Shown here: positions 38,694 through 48,149 of the stretch, one piece after another
Layout of the letters: each line of letters starts with the position of its first letter
Numbering within the stretch: the stretch's first letter is position 1
Source of the DNA: Pseudomonadota bacterium
GTDB taxonomy: Bacteria > Desulfobacterota > Desulfarculia > Desulfarculales > Desulfarculaceae
Length of the DNA stretch: 64,000 bases
Direction: 5' to 3'
Assembly: GCA_018902755.1 (NCBI GenBank)
Contig: JAHIQI010000008.1
Coordinates: forward strand, 1 to 64,000
The notes under the pieces: generated by a model
The model's input: the letters and a program-made list of their open reading frames with translations, nothing else
Database searches by the model: none
What the model was told of the DNA's origin: nothing
Program-made: the position numbers and the translations under genes

Positions 38694-38742
38694 ATGAATT
38701 TTTGGATACAGTTTTTCAGATAAGGCGTGTCTGGAAGGAGAG

Positions 38743-41631
38743 TTATTTTGGGCCGGGGTTCAGGGCTTGGTCCACCGCCCGGCCCAATTCGGCCAGGTTT
38801 ATAGGCTTTATCATGATTTGGTTGATGCCCAGGCGGTGGGCTTGCCGGGCCGACATGTGTTCGCTGTAGCCGGTGCAGAGGATGATCGACACATTCGGGC
38901 GCACGGCAAGCATCTTTTCGGCCAGTTTGATGCCGGTCATGCCGGGCATGGTGTAATCGGTGATAACCAAACCGAAGGCCTGGGGATCGTCAGTGAATAT
39001 GCGCAAAGCTTCTTTGGCCGAAGTGGCCCCGGTGGCCTGGTATCCCAGGCGCTCCAGGGCGCGGCACCCCACCTCCACCAGGGCCTTTTCATCGTCCACC
39101 AGCAGGATGCGGCCCTTGCCGCCGGGGGGCGAGGAAAGCTCCTGGCATGGCACGCTCTGCTCTTGTCCGGCGAATACGGGTAGATAAACCATGAACTTGG
39201 CGCCCTTTCCCGGGCTGCTCTCCACCGTGATGGCCCCCTTGTGGGCGCTGACGATGCCATGGGCCACGGAAAGGCCCATGCCGGTGCCCTTGCCCGCTTC
39301 CTTGGTGGTGAAAAAAGGCTCGAAGATTCTTTCCCGGGTTTTTTGGTCCATGCCCGGCCCGTCGTCGCCAACCGTGAGCAGCAGGTAGTCGCCGCCCTCC
39401 AGTCCCAGATACTCCCGCTCCGCCGGGTCGTCCACCCTAACCCTGCCGAGGTTCACCTGGATGGTGCCGCCGTTCTCCTCCAGGGCCTGATAGGCATTGG
39501 TGCACAGGTTCATGAGCACCTGGTGGATCTGCACCGGGTCGGCCAAAATCAGCCGCCTCTGGGCCTCCAGGTTTTCCTTGATGGCGATGGTGGAGGGGAT
39601 GGAGGCCCGGATCATGTGCAGGGCTTCGTTGATCAGGGGGCGCAGTTCCAAGGGTTGGAGCTTGCGCCCGCTCTGGCGGCTGAAGGAGAGTATCTGGCGG
39701 ACCAGGTCCCTGGCCCGGGCCGCGGCCGCCATCACGTTGTCCAACTCCATGGTGGGCTGGTTGCCCATGGCCAGCCCCGTCTGGGCCAGTTCGGTATAGC
39801 CCATGATGGCTGAGAGCACGTTGTTGAAATCATGGGCGATGCCTCCGGCCAGGGTGCCGATGGCCTCCAGCTTCTGCGACTGGCGCAGCTGGTTTTCCAG
39901 GCGGTCTCTTTCCGCTTCGTCCATAATGCGTTGGGTTATGTCCCTGGCCGAGGCGAAGATCATCTCGTCCGCGGCCACGGCCCGCCATTCCAGCCAGCGG
40001 AGACTCCCGTCCTGGGCCAGGCAGCGGTTTACATAGCCCAGGATGGGCCGCTGCTCGCTGAGCCGTTGCAGGGCCTGGGCCGTGGCTTGGCGGTCTTCGG
40101 GGTGGGCCAGATCCACCACCGAGCGGCCCTGCAACTCCCCTTGGGGATAGCCCAGGGCCCTGGTCCATTCCTGGTTCACCCGGCGCAAGACACCGTTTCC
40201 GTCGGCTATGCACAGCAGATCCTGGGCCAGGGTGAAGAAGCGGTCCAACTCCCCGCTGATACGGCGCAATTTTTCCTCGGCCAAGCGGCGGTCGGTGATG
40301 TCCTCGCCGGAGCTCAACAGGGCGTAGGCCTTGCCCTGCCGGTCGCGCAACAGGGAGTTGTGCCATGCCACGGTGCGCTCCTGGCCGGATTTGGTCAGCA
40401 CCGGGTTTTCGTAATATTCATCAAGGGCCTTTTCGCCCCGCATGGCGGCCACCAGGGTGTCGCGCACCTGCTCGCCCCAGGACGGGGGCAGGCAGAGCTC
40501 GAACCAGTTTCGGCCCAGCAGCTCTCCGTCTTGGTAGCCCAGGATTTCATAGCCCTTTTTGTTGAGCAGCAGGATGTTGCCTTCCTGGTCCAGGCTCAGC
40601 AGAATGGTCCCGGCCATGTGCAGGTAGTGCTCGGCCATTTCCTTGGCCTGGCGCAGCTCCTCTCCGGCCCGCTTGGCGGCGGTGATGTCCAGCAGCACCC
40701 CGTCCAACCACAGGGGCTCGCCCTCTGGGCCGTAAAAGGCCTGCCCCCGGTCGTAAACCCAGCGCGAGTCGCCGTCCGCCCGCTGTATGCGGTACTCCAG
40801 GTCGAAGGGCCCCCGCAGGCGCACCGCCTCCCGGACCAGGGCGATCACCTGCTCCCGGTCCTGGGGCGCGATGAGCTGGTTCAGGCTTTGCCCGCCGCCG
40901 GAGGTGAAATTTTTTGCGGGAAAGCCGGTAAGCTCCTGGATGTCCTCGCTCATGTAGTCGGCCGAGTAGGGCGGGGCCACCTGGCAGCGGTAGACCACGC
41001 CCGGGACGTTCTCGGCCAAGGTGCGGAAACGCTTTTCGCTTTTTTCCAGCCCGGACTCCACCTCGATGCGCCGTTCACCCTCCAGCAGCAGCCAGGAGAG
41101 CAGTAGGGTGACCAGGGGGTAGATCACGATCACCGGTAGGGAGATGTCCTTCAAGGCTTTCAGGGGCAGGGGCAGGGGCAGGGAGAACATGCACAGCAGC
41201 ATGACCACGTGCACCACCAGCCCGAAGGCGTAGAGCCTGGGGAGCCGGGTTACCGCCGGGTCGCGCTTTCTCCAATAGAAGAAGATGACCCCGATGCCCG
41301 CCGAGGTGACGATGGTCAAAATGCCGGGGGTGACCCCCACCCCGCCGGTCCACAGCCGCATGGCGCCGGTCATGACCACGGCGATGAGCGCGGCCAGGGG
41401 CCCGGCGAACAGCCCGGCCACGGACAAAAGCACCGTGCGGGTGTCGAAGACCAGACCGGGCAGCAGCACCATGGGACCGGCCATCACCGCCAGGGCGATG
41501 AACCCGAACAACAGGCCCCGCACCACCTGGCCGGTGATCTGGGTCTGGGGCCAGCGGCGGGCAACCACAAAATACAAGATGCCCAGGGAGAGCAACAAGG
41601 CCGCGTTATATATCAAATCCCAGAAGATCAT
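38743..41631 (-). CDS. Hybrid sensor histidine kinase (5TMR, PAS, REC)
   Basis: A 962-residue protein. The ATG at 41631 is chosen since GTGAGG lies 9 bases before it; the GTG at 41646 has none. Order: about six N-terminal helices with the 5TMR-LYT pattern (to about 200), PAS at about 205-325 (RFRTLAENVPGVVYRC), PAS about 340-460, PAS about 470-590, HisKA with GTLAGGIAHDFNNVLSAIMGYTEL, HATPase with LTVGDDGPGMDQKTRERIFEPFFTTK and GTGMGLSV, then a receiver (ILLVDDEKALVEVG, phospho-Asp in LVITDYTMPGM, Lys replaced by KPIN). No response regulator is adjacent, so it may relay to a distant one. Confidence 0.9.
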   Translation of the reverse strand: MIFWDLIYNAALLLSLGILYFVVARRWPQTQITGQVVRGLLFGFIALAVMAGPMVLLPGLVFDTRTVLLSVAGLFAGPLAALIAVVMTGAMRLWTGGVGVTPGILTIVTSAGIGVIFFYWRKRDPAVTRLPRLYAFGLVVHVVMLLCMFSLPLPLPLKALKDISLPVIVIYPLVTLLLSWLLLEGERRIEVESGLEKSEKRFRTLAENVPGVVYRCQVAPPYSADYMSEDIQELTGFPAKNFTSGGGQSLNQLIAPQDREQVIALVREAVRLRGPFDLEYRIQRADGDSRWVYDRGQAFYGPEGEPLWLDGVLLDITAAKRAGEELRQAKEMAEHYLHMAGTILLSLDQEGNILLLNKKGYEILGYQDGELLGRNWFELCLPPSWGEQVRDTLVAAMRGEKALDEYYENPVLTKSGQERTVAWHNSLLRDRQGKAYALLSSGEDITDRRLAEEKLRRISGELDRFFTLAQDLLCIADGNGVLRRVNQEWTRALGYPQGELQGRSVVDLAHPEDRQATAQALQRLSEQRPILGYVNRCLAQDGSLRWLEWRAVAADEMIFASARDITQRIMDEAERDRLENQLRQSQKLEAIGTLAGGIAHDFNNVLSAIMGYTELAQTGLAMGNQPTMELDNVMAAAARARDLVRQILSFSRQSGRKLQPLELRPLINEALHMIRASIPSTIAIKENLEAQRRLILADPVQIHQVLMNLCTNAYQALEENGGTIQVNLGRVRVDDPAEREYLGLEGGDYLLLTVGDDGPGMDQKTRERIFEPFFTTKEAGKGTGMGLSVAHGIVSAHKGAITVESSPGKGAKFMVYLPVFAGQEQSVPCQELSSPPGGKGRILLVDDEKALVEVGCRALERLGYQATGATSAKEALRIFTDDPQAFGLVITDYTMPGMTGIKLAEKMLAVRPNVSIILCTGYSEHMSARQAHRLGINQIMIKPINLAELGRAVDQALNPGPK

Positions 41632-41916
41632 CAGCCGGGGCCTCACCTGGTTTGCCCATAAGGTTGCCGGTTGTAACCCGGCGCTTTTCTATACGAAGCA
41701 GGCTAACACAATAGCATGGTTCAACCAATCACTGAGAGGGGGTCTATTCAATCCCGCTCGGGGAGCCAGCCGATGGCGTTGCTTATTTTAACCAATCTGA
41801 TATTGATGCTAGGGGGTGTTGTCGGCAGCGCGGATAAGCAAAGGCGATATTGGCTCCCACCTGCCGTAGCGAATTTTAAACAACCGAGCGCGTCCCCCCG
41901 GCTGGAGGAGCGAACC

Positions 41917-43035
41917 ATGAACTTGGCCCGCAACCTGGAGCAAGCGGCCCGCTTTTTCCCTGGATTTCCCGCCATGGTGGAGAGGGGCCGCGCCACCACC
42001 TACGCCGCCTTGGAGGCACAAAGCAACCGGGTGGCCGGGGCCCTGGTGGGACTGGGGCTGGAGCCGGGGGATCACGTGGCCCGCCAGGAGCGCTCCGGCC
42101 ACGAGGACCGGGTGCTGTGCTTTTTGCCCCTGCACCACGTCTTCGGCCAGGTGCACGTGATGCTCTCCACCATCCTCACCGCCGGTTGCCTGGAGATGTT
42201 GCCCGCCTTTGACCTGGACGAGGTGCTGGCCGTCTTCGGCCGGGGCGAGGTCACCAAATTCTACGCCGTGCCCACGGTTTACCTAAGCCTGCTGGGCCAG
42301 GGCAACCTCAAGGAGCGCCTGGGCAAGGTGCGCTACTGTTTCTCGGCGGCGGCCAGCATGGCCCTGGAGGTGGTGCGGGAGTGGAAAGAAGTCTCGGGGC
42401 TGGACATACACGAGGCCTACGGCATGACCGAATCCGCCTCCATGGTCACCTACAACCACTACTACCGCCACAAGGTGGGCTCGGTGGGCACCCCGGTGGG
42501 CTCGGTGGAGGTGGCCATCATGGACCAGGAGGGCAACCTCCTGCCCCAGGGCCGCGACGGCGAGATTTGCATCCAGGGGCCCAACATCATGAAAGGCTAT
42601 TTGAACCGCCCCGAGGAGACCGCCCGGGCCTTTTGGGGCCCTTGGTTCCGCTCCGGCGACGTGGGACATCTGGACAAGGACGGCTACCTGTACATCGTGG
42701 ACCGCATCAAGGACATGATCATCACCGGCGGGGAGAACGTGTACCCCCGCGAGATCGAGGAATTGCTCTACCAACGGCCCGAGGTGGCCGAATGCGCCGT
42801 GGTGGGGCTGCCCGACCGGGAGTACGGCGAGCAGGTCACCGCGGTGATCGTGCCCAAGCCGGGGGCCGAGCTGGAACCCGAGGATCTGAGGGCCTATCTC
42901 CGGGAGCGCCTGTCGGGCTTCAAGGTGCCCAAGGCTTTCGTGGTGGTGCCGGACCTGCCCCGATCGGCGGCGGGTAAGATATTAAAGCGCGTACTCAAAG
43001 ACAACATCACCCGCCGGCCGCCAACCGCCTCCTGA
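41917..43035 (+). pseudogene. Acyl-CoA ligase with internal deletion (ATP-loop missing)
   Basis: A 372-codon open frame from the ATG with GGAGG before it; relatives have about 500 residues. The N-terminus (NLARNLEQAARFFPGFPAMVERGRATTYAALEAQSNRVAGALVGLGLEPGDHVA) is normal, then the chain jumps to RQERSGHEDRVLCFLPLHHVFGQVH, which in relatives lies after the P-loop. About 130 residues, including motif A3 (T-S/G-G-T-T-G-x-P-K-G), are absent in frame. Later motifs are intact: YGMTESA, GYLYIVDRIKDMIITGGENVYPREIE and the C-terminal Lys in RSAAGKILKR. It cannot bind ATP normally, so it is probably an inactive remnant. Confidence 0.7.
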
Positions 43036-43083
43036 CCCATCTTCGCGGGGGAGCGGCTCCGTTAAAATTCAGGGGACGGCCGC

Positions 43084-43944
43084 TTAGACTGGGGCCAGGA
43101 ACTCCCGCAGGGCTTGGTCCCGCTTGGGGTTGGGCTGGAACATCAGGGTGAAGTGGTCCGCGTCCGGCAGGTCCACCACCTTGGCTTGGTCCATCTCCCT
43201 AAGCATGCGCTCCAATGCGTCGCCGGGCAGCAACACGTCGTCTTCCTGCAGCATGCCCTTGCCACCCCGCACGATCAGCACCGGGCACAGCACCTGGCGG
43301 AAAAAGCTGGAGGGCTTGATCGAGCGCAGGTTGCGCCGCTCCTCCTCGATGGTGTCCGGGCTCACCCGCGAGCGCACCCCTCCCGGAATCTCTTCAACCT
43401 CGTACTCGAAGTAGTCGGCCATGGCCTGGTTCCAGGGGTTGAAGTAGGGCGCCTGGCGCACCAGGTCCAGGTAGGCCTCCAGGTCCGGCAAGACCTTGCC
43501 CAGGCGGTCCACCGAGGGCTTGATGCCCTCGTTCACCTTGGTCCACTGGTACGAGGCCAACTCGCCGCCGCCGTCCAGGAGCACCAGCTTGTCCACCATC
43601 TGGGGATAGTTGGCGGCAAAGGCCAGGCAGATGTAGGCCCCCAGGGAGTGGCCCATTAGGCTGATGCGCGTTAGGCCCAGGCCCTTGATCACCGCCCCGA
43701 TGTCCTGGCAGTGGGTTTCCAGGGAGTAGCCTGTGGCCGGCTTGTCCGAAAGCCCCCGCCCCCTGATGTCCATGGCCAGCACCCGGTTTTGGCCAGCCAG
43801 GGCCTCGGCCAAAAGCTGGTAGCAGTGCAGGTTGGCGGTGAGTCCGTGCACGCCCAGGACCGCCGGGCCGCTGCCCGGCCACTCGGCCATCTGGATCTCG
43901 ACCCCGCCGGAGCCGGGCAGCCTGTAGGTTTTTTCAGGTTTCAC
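43084..43944 (-). CDS. Alpha/beta hydrolase
   Basis: A 286-residue alpha/beta-hydrolase-fold protein. VLGVHGLTANLHCY gives the oxyanion-hole HG, VLAMDIRGRGLSDKP the usual strand-4 region, and ISLMGHSLGAYICLAFA the GxSxG nucleophile; LPDADHFTLMFQ provides the base His. The substrate is unknown; given acyl-CoA genes on both sides, an ester or acyl thioester is plausible. It ends in FLAPV* and the MaoC gene starts about 10 bases upstream on the same strand. Confidence 0.82.
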   Translation of the reverse strand: MKPEKTYRLPGSGGVEIQMAEWPGSGPAVLGVHGLTANLHCYQLLAEALAGQNRVLAMDIRGRGLSDKPATGYSLETHCQDIGAVIKGLGLTRISLMGHSLGAYICLAFAANYPQMVDKLVLLDGGGELASYQWTKVNEGIKPSVDRLGKVLPDLEAYLDLVRQAPYFNPWNQAMADYFEYEVEEIPGGVRSRVSPDTIEEERRNLRSIKPSSFFRQVLCPVLIVRGGKGMLQEDDVLLPGDALERMLREMDQAKVVDLPDADHFTLMFQPNPKRDQALREFLAPV

Positions 43945-43954
43945 GCTAAGGTCC

Positions 43955-44386
43955 TCACGCCACGTCGCGCAGGGGAGGGATGATCTCGGCCATCCCCTTT
44001 AGCACCGTTTGGCCGTCCTGGTTTTTCACCAAGGTGGCCAGCCGCACCCGGTTGCGATCGGGCATAACTTGTTCCACGGTTACCGAGATGGTCAGAGCGT
44101 CCCCGGCGTAGACCGGTTTGGTGAAGTTGAGCTCCTGGGACACGTAGATGGTGCCCAGGCCGGGGTACTCGGTGCCCAGCACGAAGCCCACCAGGCTGGC
44201 GGTGAGCATGCCCGGAGCCACGATGCGCCCGAAAAAGGTGTCCTTGGCCATGTCCGGGTCCTGGTGAAAGGACTGATGGTCTCCCAGGGAATGGGTGAAG
44301 GAGATCATCATCTCCTCGGTCATGGTGATGGTCTTCTGGTGGGTGTGCCCGACTTCTATGCTGTTGATGCTCAGTCCTTGCGGCAT
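43955..44386 (-). CDS. MaoC-like (R)-specific enoyl-CoA hydratase
   Basis: A 143-residue single hotdog-fold protein. The hydratase motif is recognisable in FTHSLGDHQSFHQDPDMAKDTFFGRIVAPGMLTASLVG, with the catalytic Asp and His in the D-x4-H arrangement, and the later YVSQELNFTKPVYAGDALTISVTV strand block. It would hydrate trans-2-enoyl-CoA to (R)-3-hydroxyacyl-CoA. It lies 62 bases after the LivM gene and just before the hydrolase on the same strand, in the acyl-CoA/transport arm. Confidence 0.85.
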   Translation of the reverse strand: MPQGLSINSIEVGHTHQKTITMTEEMMISFTHSLGDHQSFHQDPDMAKDTFFGRIVAPGMLTASLVGFVLGTEYPGLGTIYVSQELNFTKPVYAGDALTISVTVEQVMPDRNRVRLATLVKNQDGQTVLKGMAEIIPPLRDVA

Positions 44387-44448
44387 GGCCTTTTTCCTCT
44401 ATGTTCCACCAGCCGCGCGGCGGCGGGAGGTTGCGTATCGATTTCGGC

Positions 44449-45579
44449 CTACAAGCCGGTTTGGTGGTCCCGCTGGGCCAGGCGCAGCTTGCGCCGGGCG
44501 ATGACGTCCCTGGCGGTGCCCACAATGCCCTTGGGGAAGAAGATCACCACCAGGATGAACAAAATCCCGAAGTAAAGAATCCAACGCTCGGCCAGGCGTT
44601 GGGCCATCTCCACCCCCGGCAAAAGCAACATGGCCAGCTTTTGCAAATCCGGCAGCCAGGCCTCGGCCACCTGAATGAAGGCCGCGCCCATGATGCTGCC
44701 GTAGAGGGTGCCCATGCCGCCGATGATCACCATCAACAGCACGTTGAGCATCACCGGGATGCCCAGCACCGAGGTGGGGTTCACGTACCCCAGCCACATG
44801 GCGAACAGCACCCCGGCCAGGGAGGCCACCACCGAGCCGAAGACGTTGCTGAGCACCTTGTAGTGGAAGGTCTTGTAGCCCAGGGCGGTGCTGCGCTGCT
44901 CGTTGTCGCGCACCGATTTGAGCACCCTTCCCACCGGCGATCGCACGAACCGCACCAGGCCGATGAACAGGAGCACCGAGGCCACCAGGATGAAATAGTA
45001 GGTCATCAGGCGTCCGTTGAGGGCCGCGCCCAAGAAGGTGCCGTCGCTCCAGTTCACGCTGAAGATGCCGGGCAGGGAGAAAGATACGCCATCCTCCCCC
45101 ATGGTCAAGTCGTGCCACTGGTCGCCCAGGATGAAGACAAACTCGGCCAGGGCCAGGGACATCATGGTGAAAAAGATGGCCTTCACCCGTAGCGAGAAGA
45201 AGGCCAGGGCCACGGCCAATATCCCGCTTATGCCCACCGCCAGGGCCATGGCCACGGGGATGTGGTACCAGGCCGCCTGGCCGCTGTGGAAGACCACCAG
45301 GGCCATGGAGTAGGCCCCGATGCCGAAAAAGGTCACATGGGCCAGGGAGAGGATGCCGGTGTAGCCCAGGATCAGGTCGTAGGAGGCGGCCACCACCGCG
45401 AAGATCATCACCTTGGTCATCACGTCCATGGCTCGGAAGGAGGGCACCACCAGGGGCCCCGCGATGAGGCAGGCCAACAGCACCAGCTGCACCCACAGGG
45501 CCGGGCGGGTGAAACGCACCCGGCGCAGGTTCTCACGCTCGGTTTGCACGGGAGTCGGTTGCATCGTCTTGCTTTCCAT
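44449..45579 (-). CDS. livM: Branched-chain amino-acid-type ABC permease LivM
   Basis: A 376-residue multi-helix inner-membrane permease. The BPD_transp_2 signature GYTGILSLAHVTFFGIGAYSMALV and the cytoplasmic coupling region VRSPVGRVLKSVRDNEQRSTALGYKTFHYKVLSNVFGSVVASLAGVL are present, plus GGMGTLYGSIMGAAF. A basic tail ends RRKLRLAQRDHQTGL. It pairs with LivH 4 bases upstream. Such HAAT systems transport amino acids but also many organic acids, and the neighbouring ligase and hydratase genes favour an acid substrate. AAGGA precedes the ATG. Confidence 0.9.
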   Translation of the reverse strand: MESKTMQPTPVQTERENLRRVRFTRPALWVQLVLLACLIAGPLVVPSFRAMDVMTKVMIFAVVAASYDLILGYTGILSLAHVTFFGIGAYSMALVVFHSGQAAWYHIPVAMALAVGISGILAVALAFFSLRVKAIFFTMMSLALAEFVFILGDQWHDLTMGEDGVSFSLPGIFSVNWSDGTFLGAALNGRLMTYYFILVASVLLFIGLVRFVRSPVGRVLKSVRDNEQRSTALGYKTFHYKVLSNVFGSVVASLAGVLFAMWLGYVNPTSVLGIPVMLNVLLMVIIGGMGTLYGSIMGAAFIQVAEAWLPDLQKLAMLLLPGVEMAQRLAERWILYFGILFILVVIFFPKGIVGTARDVIARRKLRLAQRDHQTGL

Positions 45580-45583
45580 GGCC

Positions 45584-46603
45584 CTATTCCTTGCCCATCA
45601 GGCCGGTTGGCCGGATCAACAGGATCACGGCCATGATCATGATGTTGGCCCCCAGGGCCAAGGGAGGCAGGGTGTAGGCCACGTAGTTGAAGGCCAGGCC
45701 CACCATGATGGCCCCCAGGAAAGACCCGGTAACCGAGCCCATGCCGCCGATGATCACCACGATGAGGGCGAAGATCAGGTTCTCCTCGCCCATGGCCGGG
45801 TGAATCTGCTCCTTGAAGATGGACCACATGGTGCCGCCCACCGCGGCCAGGGCCGCCCCGGCGCAGAACACGCCGGTGAACACGCGGCGGATGTTATAGC
45901 CCAGGGTCTCCACCACTTCCTTGTTTTCCACCCCGGCCCGCACGATGATGCCCAGCTTGGTGCGCATCATCACCAACTGGATGCCCCCCAGCACCACCAG
46001 GCCCACCACGATTGCCACCACCCGGAACTTGGTGATGATCACGTCCATGATGTCCCAGCTTCCCTGGAAGGCGGCCGGCACCATGACCACCTCGTCGTTG
46101 GGGCTCCAAACCACCTTGAGTATCTCCACCAAAATCAGCGAGGCGCCCATGGTGATGAGGATCTGCTTGAGGTGGCTGCCGTAGGTCAGGCGCACCAGCA
46201 TCTTCTCCAGCACTATGCCCATGAGCCCGCCCACCACCAGGGCGGCCAGCAGGCACAAGAGCACCGAGCCGATGCTCTGGGCGGCGCCCGCGCCTTCCAC
46301 CCAGCCGACCTGTTGCAGGGCGTTCAGCAGGGAGAAGCCCACGTAGGCCCCCCACACGAAGAAGGCGCCGTGGGCCAGGTTCAACACGTCCATGAGCCCG
46401 AAGATAAGGGTGAGCCCGCTGGCGGTGAGGAAGATGAGCATGCCCATGGCCAGGCCGGCCACGGTGAGCACCGCGTAGGTGGTGGGGTCGATCCATAGCA
46501 GGGGCAAAAACCAGATGCCCACCGAGGCGATCCACACCCCCACTTTCTTGAAATCCGTGCCGCCTTGTTCCTGCAATCCCGCCGTGGCTGTTTGGGTAGT
46601 CAT
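45584..46603 (-). CDS. livH: Branched-chain amino-acid-type ABC permease LivH
   Basis: A 339-residue permease with the LivH pattern: LTASGLTLIFGLMDVLNLAHGAFFVWGAYVGF near the N-terminus and the coupling helix VRAGVENKEVVETLGYNIRRVFTGVFCAGAALAAVGG. About eight to nine helices. It has an N-terminal extension of about 25 residues before the first helix. AGGAG precedes the ATG by about 9 bases. LivF ends 13 bases upstream and LivM begins 4 bases downstream. Confidence 0.92.
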   Translation of the reverse strand: MTTQTATAGLQEQGGTDFKKVGVWIASVGIWFLPLLWIDPTTYAVLTVAGLAMGMLIFLTASGLTLIFGLMDVLNLAHGAFFVWGAYVGFSLLNALQQVGWVEGAGAAQSIGSVLLCLLAALVVGGLMGIVLEKMLVRLTYGSHLKQILITMGASLILVEILKVVWSPNDEVVMVPAAFQGSWDIMDVIITKFRVVAIVVGLVVLGGIQLVMMRTKLGIIVRAGVENKEVVETLGYNIRRVFTGVFCAGAALAAVGGTMWSIFKEQIHPAMGEENLIFALIVVIIGGMGSVTGSFLGAIMVGLAFNYVAYTLPPLALGANIMIMAVILLIRPTGLMGKE

Positions 46604-46616
46604 GCCTTCGCGCTCC

Positions 46617-47327
46617 TCAGGCGATGCCTAGATACTTTTGTTTGAGCCCGTCGTCGTGCACCAGATCGGCCATGAGCCCCTGGTGCACCGTGCGCCCGTC
46701 GTCCAGGATGAAGTAGTCCACCCCGATGTGACTGGCCATGTAGAAGTTCTGCTCCACTAGGATCACCGTGGTGTGGTTCTTGATGTGGTTGATGGACTCG
46801 ATGAGGTGGTCCACCACGATGGGAGCCAGACCCTTGGAGGGCTCGTCGATAAGCAGCAGGTCGTGGTCGTTTACAAAGGCCCGGGCGATGGCCAGCATCT
46901 GCTTTTGCCCGCCGGAGAGCACTCCCGCCTTGGAGCGCCAGAACTTTTTCATGTCCGGGAACAGCTGGAATATGGTTTCCATGCGGGCCCAGGTGGTCTC
47001 GCTTTCACTCAGCATGGCCAGGCGGAAGTTCTCCTCCACGCTCAGGGTGTAGAGCACCGCCTGGTCCTCGGGCACAAATCCCACCCCCAGCTTGGCCACC
47101 TCGTAGGGCTTCATGGCCTGCACCGCCCGGCCCTTGAGGGTGATCTCCCCCGAGGACGCCGGGGTCAGCCCCATGACGGTGCGCAGGGTGGTGGACTTGC
47201 CCGCGCCGTTGCGCCCCAAGAGCACCGTGGCCCGGCCGGGCATGAAGCTAAGGTCCACCCCTTGCAGGATGTGGTGCTGCTCGATGTAGGTGTGCACCTT
47301 GGCGAGCGACAGGATGGGCTCAGCCAT
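46617..47327 (-). CDS. livF: ABC transporter ATPase LivF
   Basis: A 236-residue ATPase. Walker A GRNGAGKST, Q-loop region, signature LSGGQKQMLAIARA, Walker B LLLIDEPSKGLAP and the switch His region (VILVEQN) are intact. The size and the GLTPASSGEITLKG insert are those of LivF. Its start overlaps the end of livG by 8 bases, so the two ATPases are translated together and probably form a heterodimer. Confidence 0.93.
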   Translation of the reverse strand: MAEPILSLAKVHTYIEQHHILQGVDLSFMPGRATVLLGRNGAGKSTTLRTVMGLTPASSGEITLKGRAVQAMKPYEVAKLGVGFVPEDQAVLYTLSVEENFRLAMLSESETTWARMETIFQLFPDMKKFWRSKAGVLSGGQKQMLAIARAFVNDHDLLLIDEPSKGLAPIVVDHLIESINHIKNHTTVILVEQNFYMASHIGVDYFILDDGRTVHQGLMADLVHDDGLKQKYLGIA

Positions 47328-48090
47328 TTTTCACCCCCCCGCCCAGATAGGCTTCCAGCACCTCGCTGTTGCAGGCCACCGCCTGGGGGGAGTCGTCGCA
47401 GATCAGGCGGCCCTCCTTGAGCACGGCGATGGAATCGGAAACGGTCATGATCATGTCGAACTTATGCTCCACCAGCATGATGGTGCGGTTGCGCCCCGCC
47501 TTGATCTGTTGGATCAGCTCCAGGATGGCCGGCACCTCCTCCAGGCTCATGCCCGCGGTGGGCTCGTCCAGCAGAAGAAGCTCCGGGTCCAGGGCCAACA
47601 GGATGGCGATCTCCAGCTTGCGCTGCTCCCCGTGGGTCAGGGTCTTGGCCTCCACCGCCCAGCGCTTGTCCATGAGCACCTGCCTGAGAAGCTCGTAGGC
47701 CCGGTCCTCCAGCTCGGAGTAGGAGCGGTAGTTGCGCCAGAACACCATGCCCACCCTGGCCTTGGACTGCAAAGCCAGGCGCACGTTTTCCAGCACGCTC
47801 AAAGAGGGGAAGATGTTGGTGAGCTGGAAGGAGCGCCCCACCCCCAGGCGGGTGCGGTCCGCCGCGTCCAGGCCGGCGATCTCCCGGCCCTTGAACATGA
47901 TGCTGCCGCTGGTGGGCTTGTACTGGCCGCTGAGCAGGTTGAACAGGGTGGTCTTGCCCGCCCCGTTGGGCCCGATGATGGCCTTCAGGGTGAAGGGCTC
48001 CACCGTCAGGTTCACCGCGTTAACGGCGACGTTGCCGCCGAAGCGGATGGTCAAATCCTTGGTTTGCACTACCGGTGCCTGGCTCGCCAC
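47320..48090 (-). CDS. livG: ABC transporter ATPase LivG
   Basis: A 256-residue ATPase. I start it at the GTG at 48090 (VASQAPVVQTKDLTIRFGG) with GGGGGAG about 8 bases before; the longer frame to 48222 would overlap the binding-protein gene and is nonsense there. Walker A GPNGAGKTT, signature LTHGEQRKLEIAILLA (the usual degenerate LivG form), Walker B LLLLDEPTAGMS and VEHKFDMIM are present. Length fits LivG. Confidence 0.92.
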   Translation of the reverse strand: MASQAPVVQTKDLTIRFGGNVAVNAVNLTVEPFTLKAIIGPNGAGKTTLFNLLSGQYKPTSGSIMFKGREIAGLDAADRTRLGVGRSFQLTNIFPSLSVLENVRLALQSKARVGMVFWRNYRSYSELEDRAYELLRQVLMDKRWAVEAKTLTHGEQRKLEIAILLALDPELLLLDEPTAGMSLEEVPAILELIQQIKAGRNRTIMLVEHKFDMIMTVSDSIAVLKEGRLICDDSPQAVACNSEVLEAYLGGGVKNG

Positions 48091-48112
48091 TGGCACTTCT
48101 CCCCCTGGTTGA

Positions 48113-48132
48113 GGGCGCGCGCCGTAGCGCCC
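48113..48132 (-). other. Intercistronic hairpin between livK and livG
   Basis: GGGCGC (48113-48118) pairs with GCGCCC (48127-48132) in the 59-base gap after the binding-protein gene. There is no T run. Such stems commonly protect upstream binding-protein mRNA and lower expression of downstream genes. Confidence 0.45.
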
Positions 48133-48149
48133 GCCCGCTAGGCTTTTGC

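Noticed and set aside
41716..41916. 67-residue N-terminal extension of the truncated acyl-CoA ligase
   Set aside because: No relative has it, and GGAGG sits before the ATG at 41917; the region probably holds the promoter.
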